64,000 nt of DNA, from assembly GCA_001939145.1 (NCBI GenBank), contig LSRX01000820.1, forward strand, positions 258,724-322,723, in the 5' to 3' direction. The notes beneath the pieces were generated by a model, which was given only the letters and a program-made list of their open reading frames with translations, ran no database searches and was not told the origin of the DNA. The translations under genes and the position numbers were made by a program. Positions within the stretch are counted from its first letter, which is position 1. Each line of letters opens with the position of its first letter. Positions 49,000 to 61,175 of this stretch are shown one piece after another. The stretch comes from Symbiodinium microadriaticum. Its lineage: Eukaryota > Sar > Dinophyceae > Suessiales > Symbiodiniaceae.

Positions 49000-51900
49000 G
49001 CCCCTCTGGAGCCTGATCCGTCGAACTTCCCAGCTGCGTTGCAAAGGGTCGCACCAAAGTACATCCATAAAGTTCATCCTGCAGCTACCGAAGTTGCATC
49101 GTATGCCTAAGTCATATTCACAAATACAGTGCCTCTGACAGATGGCGCCACTTTCAGACGTACGATGCTACGGCCAACAACTGAAACGTCAGGCATTCCT
49201 AATTTCGGGCAAACGGCGCAGACGGTGCTCGTCCGTCCACGAGGCCAGCTGAAAACGCTGATTAGCTAGTACGTGCAAGCACACACACACACAGAAACAG
49301 CTGCAGATCGCTGCTAGCCGTGCGCTTCGATGTGTCGATAAAGCTGACACCAACATCTGAGCCTCAGGCGTAATGCGAAGTCCTCCAGCGTGTCAGCATC
49401 ACAGGCTCCCGCTGTCCAGGAGCACCCGAACTATGCTTGAAGTCGGAACCACGTGCAGCCTCAACGGGAAGCAGATGGTGCACAACGCAGAAGAGAATGG
49501 ACGTGTTCAAGAACAGCACCACCACAACGTCACCTCTCAAGCGGCCCTGCTCAGTAAAATGGATAACCATCAGCTGCCAACGGCCAACGGTTTTCAAACA
49601 GACGCACACATCCTGACGGCAATGAAACAAATCGATCGCTTTTCAAAAGCGGCACCTTGCAATAGCTGCCCATGTCTTTCAGACCAACACCTGACGGAAT
49701 GGAAGCTTCAAAAGAGCATCTGCGTGTTTGAGAGGGAGGTGTCTGTGCTGAGCTCGAAGCATCATCGTGCCCACAAGCACTCAAACATAGACATCGTCTC
49801 TGTCCCGCCAAACTGTGAAGCGGTTTGAACTCAGACTTCGGCAAGGAAAGGCACATGTGCAGCACTCGTGTGGCACTGGCTTAACCCCAGTTGAATTCCT
49901 GCGTCGTTGCTTCGCTTTTCTCTCCGCGCTGGAGGCACGTCTGCCGATGTCTGCCGATCAGAAATCCCGGCGAGGCCCGAGGCCTGGCAAAGAGAACTCG
50001 AACGCCGCGAAGCCTCGCACTGTCAGACTCCCGCCTTCACACTTTGGCATTGCTAGGCTCCTGAGCGCGAGAGGTCCGTGCAGCTTTTGCCAGCAAGCAA
50101 TGTTTGACTCGCCAGCCCCCAAACCGAAGGACCCGAGTCCGAACCCACAACACCGAAAGCGCTTCTTTCCAGCACAACGCAACCGGTAATTCCAACGGGC
50201 TCATAGGCACCGCTTCTGCGAGAATGCAAAGGAACGCAGTAGCAGCGGTGGTATGGTTCCCCAGCTTAACCTCAGAAATGAGGGCACCCTGTTCCTATAC
50301 TACAGTACTCAACCTTACGCAACACAACGAAAAACAACCACTGGGGTACCTACTGTACGCTGTCAGTCAAACGCGGTCAAGCCTTTTCGGCCTGAGGGGG
50401 TTGAGCATCGAAATGTTTCTGCCAGGGGCGGCCCACATGAAGCAGTGCCAAAGCCTAGGCCCGTACGAGCACCCGTGGCGGCAGAATGAAGCGATTGCTA
50501 ACATATACAGAGGAGTACACGATCGGACGAATTCCTCCGAGAAATGACGTCTCACGGCTCATTGGGTGGACGTGAAGCGGAGCAGCTCGAGCTTGCGCAT
50601 AAACCGGCGGGTGGACGACGTAGACCGTGACTGGAGGGGCTGCTTGGCAGACTGCCCTCACGCGCACGGCTGGCTGTTGGGCTGTGTATGCTGTGTGCGG
50701 GAATGCAGCGCAACGGCTGCGGTCGAGAGTCGAGGCACCCATGTTTGACACCTTCACGGCCGGCTTTGGGATCGTGTTGGTGTAGGTTTTAAAGCCGCCT
50801 GGAGAAGGGATCGCATCAGTGATTATGTTTGTCTTCAGGCGTTACAGGGTTCGCGCGGGTACGATTCCAGAATGCAGGGTTTCTTGACCGGGGCGCGAGC
50901 TGTAGCTTTGTGTTGACATGCTCACTCGAATGCTCTAGGCTTTTAAGGCTTCGCAGGGGTAAGGTTTTGGCTTAGGGCTCATGGCTTGGAGCTTGGCAGC
51001 CTGCGACACCGCGAGCGGATGCATGGGTCCTGGAAAGCTCACGTCCTGGGCCTTGGCCGACAACATAGGAGAAGGAAGCCGCCATTGTGCGCCGTGTATG
51101 CTCCGAGCTGGCTGGCGCGACGGTCGTGGCCCCTCGGACGGCCTTGGGCACCTTGACTGGAACTGGCTTCGGTGCATCGGGGGCCAGCCAGCGCCGCCGC
51201 TGTGTCTCCTCCTTCTCCGGGTGCCAGAGGAGGTGTTCCTTGCCACCATCATATCGCTCCGGACACAAGTCCAGGACCATGATTCGTATATGGCGGAGTC
51301 TGAATGTCAAACACTACACCGTGAAGATAGATACAAGCGCATTTCCGAAATTCTTGCCGGAATATGCATCGTGACCTGATGGCTTCAAGTTTTGAGCCAA
51401 CATCCGGACGAGAAGCCGTCATGAACATCAATGCGAAATCTCTGCATCTAACAAAAATTCGTTGATGCTCCTGGCTTCCGGCACTGCAACCTGGTCCGGC
51501 GTGTTCGCTAACACTGCCAACGCTGGCCTTCTCAGCTTTTGCGACAACTTTGTCGTCAGTCCCTTCCTCCTGCATTGCAGCTTGTCTAAGACTTAGGAAC
51601 ACGCAAAACATGACTGCTTACTGTGCTCCGGACGACTCGACTCATTCCAATGAGCGCGACATTGACCTGAGTACAGGTCCTGGCTCGCTTCCGCTTCTTC
51701 TGGCTCGAAGAGGTCCTCCTGTCAAGTTCATCAAATGCTCCTGCTATGCCTCCTTCCCCCACTCACCCGCTCCTCATCATCTTCGACTTCTTCGTACAGC
51801 AGCTCCGCCTCCTCATCCTCCGCCTTCCGTGGTCAGATACCAAGAACAGAGAAGCCTAGAAGCCGCGTCTTCGCCTCCTCCTCGCTTCGTCCGAATTTTG

Positions 51901-52630
51901 TTGCAAATGGAATTACGAACAGGACAACGAGCCTGGCAAAGTCACTTTGAGCCTTTGAGCTGGTCCACATGAGATGACCGTGTAAGCCGTGGACATGAGG
52001 ACGGAAACTCCGAAAAATGTAGAATAGACCTGGCTTGATTTGGTTGTGCCCATGCCCCACAGGACGTACGACCTGCTAACTGGAAGGCTGCACACAGGCT
52101 CAGCATGGCTCAGCTCGGTGCATCGATGGGCTCACCCATGTTCTCGAAGGCGTCATAGGTTTTTATCTCAAAGGATGCTCCGAGTCTTCGGCGCATGTGG
52201 TGGGAAGGACTGCTGCGCACCCGAGGATCTGGCTCGACGCGCTATGCGGAGCCTTCGGCGTTTCCGAAATTCACATGCCAGAACAATCCCGCACGAAAGC
52301 TTCAATCTCGGACCTGCCCACTGCAGCCTGATCCGTCGAGCTTCCCAGCTGCCTTGCAAACCATCGCAGAAAGTACATCCACAGAGCTCACCTGCAGCTA
52401 CCGAAGTTGCATCGTATACCTAAGCCATATTCACAAATGCAGTGCCTCTGACAGATGGTGCCTTTCAGACGAACGATGCAACGGCCAACAGCTGAAACAT
52501 CAGGCGTTCCTAATTTCAGGCAAACGGCGCAGACGGTGCTCGTCCGCCCACGAAGCCAGCTGAAAAACCTGATCCATTAGTGCGTGCAAGCACACAGAAA
52601 CAGCTGCAGATCGCTGCTAGCCGAGAATTC
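49000..52630. repeat. Mosaic relic of the duplication unit
   Basis: 49407-49996 matches the left margin of unit 1 (5096-5705). 51765-51960 matches the left margin of unit 2 (28485-28685). 51960-52175 matches 5708-5905. 49010-49320 matches 52320-52630 within the relic itself. The NOX gene is absent. The pieces suggest a third tandem unit that lost its core, or repeated unequal exchange. Confidence 0.75.
49997..51764. other. No recognisable gene
   Basis: Sequence inserted between two blocks of the relic and not seen elsewhere in the window. Frames up to about 147 codons exist on both strands without family motifs. Confidence 0.35.
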
Positions 52631-52679
52631 TGACACCAACATCTGGTTGCTGATCTAAGTTACTTCATCCCGGAATGAC

Positions 52680-52740
52680 CTTTCACGAACATGAAATTTA
52701 ACTTTCGCGCCACCATCGCGGAACTTCGCGAAGGCATATT
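52680..52740. repeat. Diverged 'TTCGCG' repeat left of the TAG microsatellite
   Basis: AACTTTCGCGCCACCATCGC followed by GGAACTTCGCGAAGGCAT resembles the intronic inverted repeats at 13361 and 13702. Confidence 0.5.
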
Positions 52741-53160
52741 TACATACCTTTGCAGGTTAGAACCCTGAGTTATAAGCTACAAGCTTGTCGATGACAAGTT
52801 GTTACGGGCATTATAATTAAAAGCTTCTGGCAGGCTTCCTAGGAGTGTCAGGGCTGCATGAAAGCTACAATAGTTGGAAAGGGCCGGTTAGGGCCGTCTT
52901 GCGGGTTGGATTTTCCAACAAAGATTGTTGACAAAGTTTCCTGGTTTCTCGATTGCAATCATTTTGGGGGCAGAATTGTTTGAGAGTTTCTGGGAGCCTT
53001 TCCTACCGGCTTCAGGGCTTCTGTAGAGCTGCTTCAGGTCGTTTTGGGGGTCGGATTGCTGGCGATGTCCACCAGGGGGGTAGCCTTGATCTGGCTACGT
53101 CGACTTTCACGTCACTTACGCGGAACTTATGCGCAAAAACCCTGTAGGGGAACCTAATTT

Positions 53161-53319
53161 GTGGGCCTGTCGGTGCTTACACTTAGGGTAGTAATATTAG
53201 TAATAGCACCAGTACTAGTACTAGTACCAGTACTAGTAACAGTAGAAGTAACACTTACAGTAATAGTAATAGCAAGAGAAGTAGTAGTAGTAGTCGTCGT
53301 CGTCGTCGTCGTAGTCATC

Positions 53320-53367
<48 letters not shown>

Positions 53368-53520
53368 ATAGTCGTAACAGTGGTAATAGCAGTAAGAGTA
53401 GTAATAGTAGTAATCGTAGTGATCGTAGAAATAGTAGTAATAGTAGTAATGGAATTGGTAGTAATAGTAATCGCAATGGTACTAGCAATAGCAATAGTAA
53501 TGCACTAGCAGTAATAATAG
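53161..53520. repeat. TAG/AGT trinucleotide microsatellite, about 340 bp
   Basis: Imperfect (TAG)n with TAA, TCG and CAG variants, purest at about 53320-53365. The open plus frame of 115 codons here, mostly Val and Ile, is a by-product of the repeat, not a gene. Confidence 0.95.
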
Positions 53521-53544
53521 TAATACGGCAAGTAGGCTAAACAG

Positions 53545-53605
53545 ATAACTTTCGCAGAAAAATTAACTTTAGCGGCACCATCGCGGAACTTGCGCGAAGG
53601 CATGT
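53545..53605. repeat. Diverged 'TTCGCG' repeat right of the TAG microsatellite
   Basis: AACTTTCGCAG, TTAACTTTAGCGGCACCATCGC and GGAACTTGCGCGAAGGCATG, closely related to 52680-52740. Confidence 0.5.
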
Positions 53606-54114
53606 TGAGCCATGCAGTTGGCCGTGCATACAAACAATGGCTCAAGGAGCTTTAGATCAACTACCATCTAAGCCTCAGGCGTAATGCCAAGTCCTCCAGC
53701 TGTCAGCGTGCACCAGTCAGACGCGGCTTAAGCTTGTCGATTACCAAACATGATTTGTCCAAGCCTAGCATTAAACGCCTCAGAAGGCTTGCAATACTGG
53801 ACTTTCTCTGTGTCACGAAGTGGTCATACTAGGTCCCTGTACCTCCCAACAGTGACTTCACTGCGGCGGTCCCAGGCGGCACAAATGGCCACAAGAGCAA
53901 GACTTCGCAGCACCTTGGATTCACCGCTCCCGACAATGCGGAGACTTAAACACCCACGGAAAGCTGGAGGAGGGGCAGAAAGTCCTGTTGCGGAATTCTA
54001 TATACATGAACCGAACGCCTCAACGAGTAAGCGAGGACAAACAAGTCAAGAAAGAAAGGACAGCATTCATGAATCTAGAATCTGTGCAAGGAAACACTGG
54101 CTGGTCTCAAGATT

Positions 54115-54628
54115 TTAGTTCTTCCACATGAACAGTATGTGCCAAACACTCCAAGCGGATCCAAAGTCTGGCAGAGCTGTTCGAGCTCGTGCCATCCGAT
54201 TGCTTGCGGTGTTTTCAGGTTTCTGCCATTGTGGCACTTCTTTGCACATGCTGCAAGAGTGTTTTACCCAAGTGCTGCGCTGCACAGTGGCAATGACAAT
54301 CACAGCACAAAGACCAAGCTACCCTTCATTCGTTGCCTGGTCCTTGGCATACCTCTGGGCGCACAGCAAGGCTTGCTCGCTGGATGCGCGGCATCATCTC
54401 ACCCAGAATGGTTGCAAACTCTCCTACGCGTTCCGTCGTGACATGCAGGTGGGCTTGCAACAGATGTGGTGCCTGTGCTTCGGTTGGAATAGCTGTGCTG
54501 AATGCAAGTTCCAGAAATCTGAAGCTGAGTCGCAGTTGGAGCGTAAGTTTTTTGACAACCTCGTCGAGTTTCATGTTCTTGCATGCGCCATGCTGGAGCA
54601 GCGTCGAATCGTTGTCTTCTGTTGACAC
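54115..54628 (-). CDS. Putative two-exon gene fragment, unknown
   Basis: The minus frame from about 54628 to 54353 reads an amphipathic sequence (MKLDEVVKKLTLQLRLSF, TTERVGEFATILGEMMP) and ends CCAGAG before GTATGCC, a good GT donor. A second frame ending at 54115 (MCKEVPQWQKPENTASNRMA and onward) could be the last exon after a TTGCAG acceptor. No family is recognised. The start is not known. Confidence 0.35.
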
Positions 54629-55489
54629 ACCCCGCCAGCCTTATCAGCAGCCTGCCCTCGGACAACAACGCGTTACAAACGCCTTACGCTACAACAGACC
54701 GTAGAATATGTATTCGACAAGACAGTGACGACGGCAAAGCAGATTACAAGGGATTGCTGCTTTGATGTGAAGTGACCGGCAAAGGCCGCAAGCATCCCAA
54801 GCACTACACCAACCGCTGTGAAAGACATCCCTTACAACAAGCCGTTCTTGAGATCTGACCTTTCTGCGTCGTCACAGCACAGCGGGGCATGCTGTGAGTC
54901 TTCGAGTGCCACTCGGCACCAGCTCAGCTTTGGAGCCCTTGAGCTCAACAGCAGAGTATCAGGATCTGGACCCGATCTCTGCGGGGCAGCATCTCGAGGG
55001 ACAACTCTCATGCACTGACATCGATCCGCCGACACGAGTGTCTATGGACTCGCCATGGGTCGTCGGCCGGCTCAATTCAGTGCACAATCTTGTCCCGAAA
55101 CACCTGGATGCACGTGTACGAGACGGGTTGCGAAGTTGCCGCCTCCTAACGTGCATCCATGTGCATCCAGTCCATTAGCAATGAGGCCGGCCAGAGCAAC
55201 CCGCATGTTTCCCTGGCCTCCCTCTCCTGCTACCTTCTACCCTCACTTCCTCGTTTAAGGAAGTGAAGACCAACACCGAAGAAGTGGCAGCAAGTGCACA
55301 TTTACACACTTCCAGCATTGAAGCAAGGATAATTCAATCATTCTGCGCTTGATCTTGCGATCTCCACGAATCCCCGACTGGTAGCTGGTGCAATTGCATG
55401 AGCGGCCTGTGTACTCAGCTTGCTTGGCAATGCTGGAAAAGAGTAACAGCTGAACAACTTCACGTCCAAAGGCTCCAAAGACCCAATTC

Positions 55490-55842
55490 TCAACTTTCAC
55501 CGATCTCCTGCCTCGAATCGGCGCGGGTTCCTGGAGCATGGCCCCGGGCCTCGTCTGGCATTTCGACGAAGACGCGGACCTCCAAGGCTTCGCCTGCCAA
55601 GGAGGCTGAAAGGCGGGAAATGGCTGGAACATGCTCCAGGACCTTTAGACCCTTTAAGGAAAGCCTTCGCTCGAGCCTGCTACTGGGCTCGGTGGTGCAG
55701 GCGGCGGTGATGGAGGGCTCTCTTCGGCCTCATATCGCAACAAGTGCAACAGCCACCCCACTAACTCCAGAGAGCCCTCGAGTCCCTGTCCTGGTCGTGG
55801 TGGCGCCGGCGCCGGCGCCTGACCGAATGATTCAGGAGCCTC
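55490..55842 (-). CDS. Putative exons of an unknown gene
   Basis: The minus frame 55842-55654 reads APESFGQAPAPAPPRPGQG and LELVGWLLHLLRYEAEESPP. The next, 55594-55490, reads EALEVRVFVEMPDEARGHAP with a possible donor GGTGAAAG. Composition is protein-like, but no family is recognised and joins are unproven. Confidence 0.3.
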
Positions 55843-56297
55843 TATGAAGACGAAGATAGCTCTTGAGACGAAACCTCTTCTTCACTGCTGTGACCTCGGT
55901 TGGACGATGCTCAGAGAAGGAAGAGTCAACCGCGACGCACAACTACAAGAAAAATGTGGAGCTCAAGCACCTAAGCCTCGCACCGGTCTTGGTGTATTCA
56001 GCAGTGCCTGCAAAGCCGTGCTCGCAAACAGCACAGCTTTTCGACTGTGCACGTTCCTGCGACCTGACAACACCTTAACATTTCTTCAAGAAGGCTGCGA
56101 CTACGGCAACTATGGCGGCGGAATGACGAGAGCCCAAGCACCGCAGAGCCGCCTTCTCCTCGGGGCCTGGCAAGACTGGACCACACGAAGATTCGCAAAA
56201 TGTTGTGGGGGGGGCATGTGTGTAGTTGTGGAATAGTGCCGGCCTCACACCAAGCCACCCAAGAACTGTTCAAATCAACCACAGCTTCAAAAACCAA

Positions 56298-58029
56298 CGA
56301 CTAGGTTCCCCAGTAACCCCTTAATGATAAGGATACCCTTCTTCTTAATGTTCGGCTTTACTAAGGGGACCCCAAACTAAAAAGGGCAAAAGGGTACTAC
56401 TGGGGCACCTAGACAAAAGTATGTAAAACAGTCCACCGAAACATGTCCTCCGCGAGGCCTTGCAAAATCTCTTGGACGATCTGCTTCACACCTACAGACC
56501 AATGCCATGCTCGTGCTGAGAACGTCCCAAAATCGCATCTGATTCGGCTGGGCTGTAGACTGTAGTCTAGCAACGGAGTTGCCACGTTCAAAAGATTGGC
56601 TAGTTTTGCGGCGAAGGACAGTAACATGTCTAACACAAACCTAAGCAAGCACCCGGTGACGCTAGCCGTACGCACCGGGTGCAAGTACCATCATCCGTAG
56701 TAGCAGGAATGTCACTCTTGTGCGAGTTTGAGAATTTACAAGCATTGTTGCCACTGTCGGATAGACAGTCTTGCTCGCTTCTTTGCCCTGGCGGTGCTCA
56801 CGGATAGTTGCATGATAGCAAAACGGCCTGAGAAAAAAAATGCACAAAACACACACGCCAACAGTGCCACCATTTCTGCTGCCCAGCACTTGGCACCCCG
56901 CCCTGCTCTGATGCCTGGGCCCCCTCGACGAAGAGACTCGGCAACCATGGTTTGGGGAGCTCGTTCATGTGCACTAGTGACGGCGTAAGCTTTACTGATG
57001 CCCGGTCCGTGTCATGGAACCGCAAACCCGAGACTCCTGGCAGACCACCAAGCGACTGAGGCGGGAGCTGGCCTGCAGCGTTGAGTGTGATCCTTGGCAT
57101 TGCGGCCCCCTCTCTCAGTGCTTCTGCTCGAGCATAGCCGAAGAATAGCAGCGATGAGCACCATTCAGAGGACTCAGAGGGCCTGAGAAGGTACTTGCAG
57201 CTGTCCCTGCCTTCGCGCCGCTGTGCGCATGGTCAGCTCGTCGAGGTGGCTCTCAAGGGCCTCCGGCTCTCAAGCTTAGGAACTGAAGGCCCTGGTCCTG
57301 TAGGTGATTGCATGTGCTGCCTAGGGCCTACTCCTTTTGCTTCTCTTGCCTTCTTGCTAGTCCGGCAGTTGTTAGGACCGTTGTTCTCGTTGGGGCTATA
57401 ACATCGTTGCCACGACTGTTGTTATCTGCATTCCGGCCGATCCCGGCTTTATTTGTTCAGAGGCGCGGGAGGTCAAGTGCAACGCAGAAACTCGAACAAC
57501 ACCATGCACGCGGTGGTCAACTTCAACAGCAGCGACCACGCCTCTGTTGCTGCATGCGGCAGCCTTTGTTGAAACACTTTCCGGGCAGGCTCACCGCGAC
57601 GAGACAAGTCCGGATAGATTGGTCTCTTTAAGCTTCTCAGAGCTCTGACGATTTGGCTTCTCAGCTAGGGGCTGTAGCAGTACGTCACTGCACCCGTGGA
57701 CCGAGGCCTGAAATCATGGTTTGGGCTCTCGTGTGCAACATCACCGCGCTGCGCTCTCTAAAAGCGGCTGACGTGACGTGACTTGACGGTACTTGAATGG
57801 TCGCAACTGCAGCGATAGTGGCACTGGCATCCTCCACGGTACGGCACCTCAAGGCTTAGTGTCCACAAAGTTCGGATATCAGATGTGATGCTGAACTCCG
57901 ATGCTAAAGCAGCGCAGAAGTCTGGACTTCGTTGACAATGTCAACAAAGACGAGAGCCAGGCGGCGCTTCCCGTTTCGGGCTGCTAGAGGTTGGCCAGGA
58001 TAAGCCTTCACCGCCTGGCATAGTCTGAT
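56298..58029. other. No recognisable gene
   Basis: Short frames on both strands. Inverted GGTTCCCC/GGGGACC-type words at 56300-56400 (CCCTTAATGATAAGG, CTAAGGGGACC) may mark a small palindromic element. Confidence 0.3.
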
Positions 58030-58129
58030 CATGTTTGCCAACTTCCACCTACAGAGGGAGAAAAACGGCCTGGACGCGAAACTCTGGCCTCAGGGCATGG
58101 CTAGTGCAGAAGCTATTTGCAACTCAACT

Positions 58130-58831
58130 CTAGCATCGGGTGACAGCTCGACAATCCGTGCGCTTCAGCGCTCCCTTTTTCTGCCCAGCTTTCTTGGTCT
58201 TGATTTTTCTTGTCTTCTCCTGAGATTGTGGAGAAGCAACAGAGTTCATATTCAGCAGCTCCTGCAGCGGTGGTCCCCGGCTGGGAGTCAGCTTCAATCC
58301 CTTCTGCAGGGCCAGCATGGCATGAGCTACAGAGATGGCATCTTGAAAAAGATGCGACTTGGCCGCGTCAAGGTTGTTGACTTCTAGGAAATGGCGCAGC
58401 GTCCGAGACGAGAAAGCACTCTCCTTCTCAAAGCAGAGCCTCTTGACCAAAGAAGGCAGATCGCGAACATCTGCACAATACTTGCAGATGACAGTACAAG
58501 ACTTTGGCCAAGTCCGCCGCTTGGCAACATCAACATGCCATTCCAAGTCGATGTACTCAGCCTTTCTGCCACAGTAGGGACACGTGGTGGCTGATTCAAC
58601 CATCTGCTTCAGCCCTGGTCGCACACCCTCGTTCACATAGATCTTCTGGAGCACATCAGCCACGCCCTCAAAGGAGACGCTGCTGGCTGCTGTGCAGTTT
58701 GGGGCGAGACGCGGTGCCAAGCCGCTCAAGGCAGCTTGGCACTTTGCAAGTCCATCCATGGCAGCATCACTCATGTGATCAAATTTCAGAGGGTAGTGCT
58801 TTGCGACACACTTGGTAGAAATGCAAATCAA
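58130..58831 (-). CDS. Unknown protein exon with Cys pairs
   Basis: A 233-codon open frame, the longest unassigned one outside the repeats. It starts at a TTG, so it is probably an internal or last exon; the first ATG gives MSDAAMDGLAKCQAAL. CPYCGRK and, about 30 residues later, CTVICKYC could bind one zinc ion. After LPSLVKRLCFEKESAFSSRT it continues with helical sequence and a lysine-rich C-terminus (KTRKIKTKKAGQKKGALKR), possibly a nuclear or nucleolar signal. No family is recognised. Confidence 0.5.
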   Translation of the reverse strand: MICISTKCVAKHYPLKFDHMSDAAMDGLAKCQAALSGLAPRLAPNCTAASSVSFEGVADVLQKIYVNEGVRPGLKQMVESATTCPYCGRKAEYIDLEWHVDVAKRRTWPKSCTVICKYCADVRDLPSLVKRLCFEKESAFSSRTLRHFLEVNNLDAAKSHLFQDAISVAHAMLALQKGLKLTPSRGPPLQELLNMNSVASPQSQEKTRKIKTKKAGQKKGALKRTDCRAVTRC

Positions 58832-59264
58832 GCCACCTCATGCCATTTGTGTCTGCCTTTATCCTGCTGTGCCTTCCAGCTCCTGTTTCGGCTCGAGCCG
58901 TTCACAAGAGTCCACCTACGATGGTGGCATCGGACATGGCAAATCACAGTACTCCCGCACCACCCGTTCCCGGCTGTGCTCCATTGCGGAAGCTTTACGA
59001 GAAGGCATCGCAGAGGCAGCTGAGACATGCGCCGGCTGCATCGTCTCCGCAATCCTCAGCACTCAGAAACCAAGCTCGCGAAGTGCATGCACGAAGCTCT
59101 CTGAACTCATTCGAGACTCTCTCATTCGGACACGATGTTGCTCTGGTGATGTTGCGGGCAGTGGTGGTGATTAGGGTGACGGTCATACTGGTGAAGCCGA
59201 CAACAACGATGCCGCTGATTTGCATTATCACGCTGTCATCACCATCACTTTCTTTCCATTCCAT

Positions 59265-59362
59265 TGATTCGGGGGAGGGGAGGGTAGGGCAGGGGAGGGG
59301 AGGGGGAGAGGGGAGGGGAGCGTAGGGCAGGAAGTGAGGGAGGGATGGAGGAAGGCAGGGAG
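59265..59362. repeat. G-rich tract
   Basis: About 100 bp of GGGG/GGG runs separated by A, T or C on the plus strand. Several G-quadruplexes are possible. No gene. Confidence 0.85.
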
Positions 59363-59779
59363 GGAATCCTAGTCCTAGTCATCCGATCATCACCCTTGTA
59401 GGCTGTCTGGGGCTCTTGCATGCAATAGTCAAGCAGACTGACCTCGTCATCGGTATGCTCGTTGTCCGTCGCCTTGCCTCAGCAGCTTTTGATCTGCACC
59501 GATCTGCACAAAGGTGCCGTGGCGTGCATGTGTTGGGGGGAAGGAAGTCCCCTTGTGTGCATGCGGGGGGGGCATCAACGGAAGCGCTCTTTGCAGACGC
59601 GCAGCCTTGCCGAGAAGGAGAGGCAAGATCCTGGCACTGTGAGGGCCAAGTTCAGAAAGTTCTAGCTCTGATGGCAGGCCTTCTGGGATGAATGCCTCTG
59701 CACACCTTCGGGGCACAATCAGTCCGGGCCCTACTTCTGCCGACGCTGCAGGAGCGAGCGCTCGGGCAGCTAGGAATCG

Positions 59780-60277
59780 CGCGTTGGCAGTACTGCTCCA
59801 TGTGCTTCTGCATGATGTCCTGCAGTCTCCAGGGTCTCATTAAGATCGCAGCCAACAAGTCCTTCTCATACTCAGATGCGTTGCATGAGTGTGCGCATGG
59901 CCTGACACGCGGCTTGCAAGCTTTCAGCGATGGATTTGTGCATATCTGCCATTTCCTGATCCGGCTTGTTCCGGTCCTGCAGAAACACGGCAATAGGCCT
60001 TCTTCAAAAGGAGCTACATTGGCCGACAAGGTCGCGGCCTGAAAGCCCGGGGCTTGCCCGGAACCTCGGTGCACCTGAGAATCTGCATGAATCCGGTGTA
60101 CCAATGCACCTCTGGGCTTCTGGCCTCCAAAACCTCTCGGACATCTTTGTGAAGGTTTCGAAGGTCCTCGCAGACGCTCCGGAAACCAACCAAGAGAACC
60201 TGATGCCCTTCAGCCACAGCTCCCGCTTTTAAACTCGACGCAATGTCATGCCCTCGTGCACAACTGGTCGAAAACAC
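59780..60277 (-). CDS. Putative short exons of an unknown minus-strand gene
   Basis: Three protein-like stretches follow one another. 60277-60039 has HQVLLVGFRSVCEDLRNLHK and ends TTTCAG before GCC. 59976-59872 begins after CTGCAG with DRNKPDQEMADMHKSIAESL. A piece at 59819 begins after CTGCAG with DIMQKHMEQYCQR. All are amphipathic and may form coiled coils. They may belong with the exon at 58130-58831, in the same direction. Joins and phases are not settled. Confidence 0.35.
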
Positions 60278-60975
60278 GGCTGTGCTCAGTGCTTTTCCGG
60301 AGCTGTTTCTGGCAATTCTGTGCGCTCCGCAATCTCAGCTGCTCGAAGCTTGCAACAACTTTATCAGAAGTTCAGCATGCAGCATCGAGCAAAACAGAAA
60401 CAATTTCCCGGTTCGCCCTCCCATTCCCGATGACCAGGTCTCAAATCCTCGAAAAAGCAAGAACATGTCATACCTCACTCTGAACGCTTAGCCGACGCAT
60501 CAAGAGAAGTGGATCGGGAGGACGGACAGGAATCAAGAACGGCAACACAACTACCACATGACTACCACATGAAGCACTGCTGCCTCTCAGGTCCGACAGC
60601 TGTAAGCTTCGATCCTGATCCAGGCCACAGTTGTAAGTTGGGAGCCTGATCGCCTGTATCGAATAATGCTCGGCAGCCTTCGGAGGGCCAACGTCTCTAA
60701 CTCTAAGCACGCAGGCGATCAGCATCCAAATCCAACAAGCGAGAGCTGAAAGTCCCCAAGAGGCACTGCGGATGAGGAAAACGGTAACAAGTAGCTAGCA
60801 ATATGCTTGAAGAAGACGACTAACAATCCTCAACTGAGTGAAGAGATTCCTCTTTTGTGAGCACCCCGTAAGCAGTGCACTCCCCTATTTACCTGTAAGG
60901 ACTGACTTGACTAGACAGCGCTGGTATCTCCACTACAATCACAACAGCCACAACCACATCAACATCTTGCATAGC
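60278..60975. other. No recognisable gene
   Basis: Overlapping short frames without motifs; two adjacent GACTACCACAT repeats near 60550-60572. Confidence 0.3.
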
Positions 60976-60980
60976 AACAG

Positions 60981-61175
60981 CCACCACCACCACCACCACC
61001 ACCACCACCACCACCACCACCACCGCGACACCGACAACGACAACAAGGACAACGACAACAGCAGCAACAACAGCAACAACAGCAACAACAGAAGCAACAA
61101 CAGCAACAACAATCACAACAACCCACGATGATGATGATGATAAATGATGGTGGTGATGAAGATGATGATGATGAT
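60981..61175. repeat. CAC, CAA/CAG and GAT microsatellites in series
   Basis: (CAC)n at 60981-61024, a CAA/CAG-rich tract to about 61128, then (GAT)n to about 61172. The His- and Asn-rich plus frame across it is a repeat artefact. Confidence 0.9.

Noticed and set aside
53161-53508. Val/Ile-rich 115-codon frame resembling a membrane protein
   Set aside because: Direct product of the TAG microsatellite.
53630-53650. AATGGCTCAAGG as a dinoflagellate spliced-leader relic
   Set aside because: Only the last eight or so bases fit the leader. The upstream part (CCATTTT) is absent.
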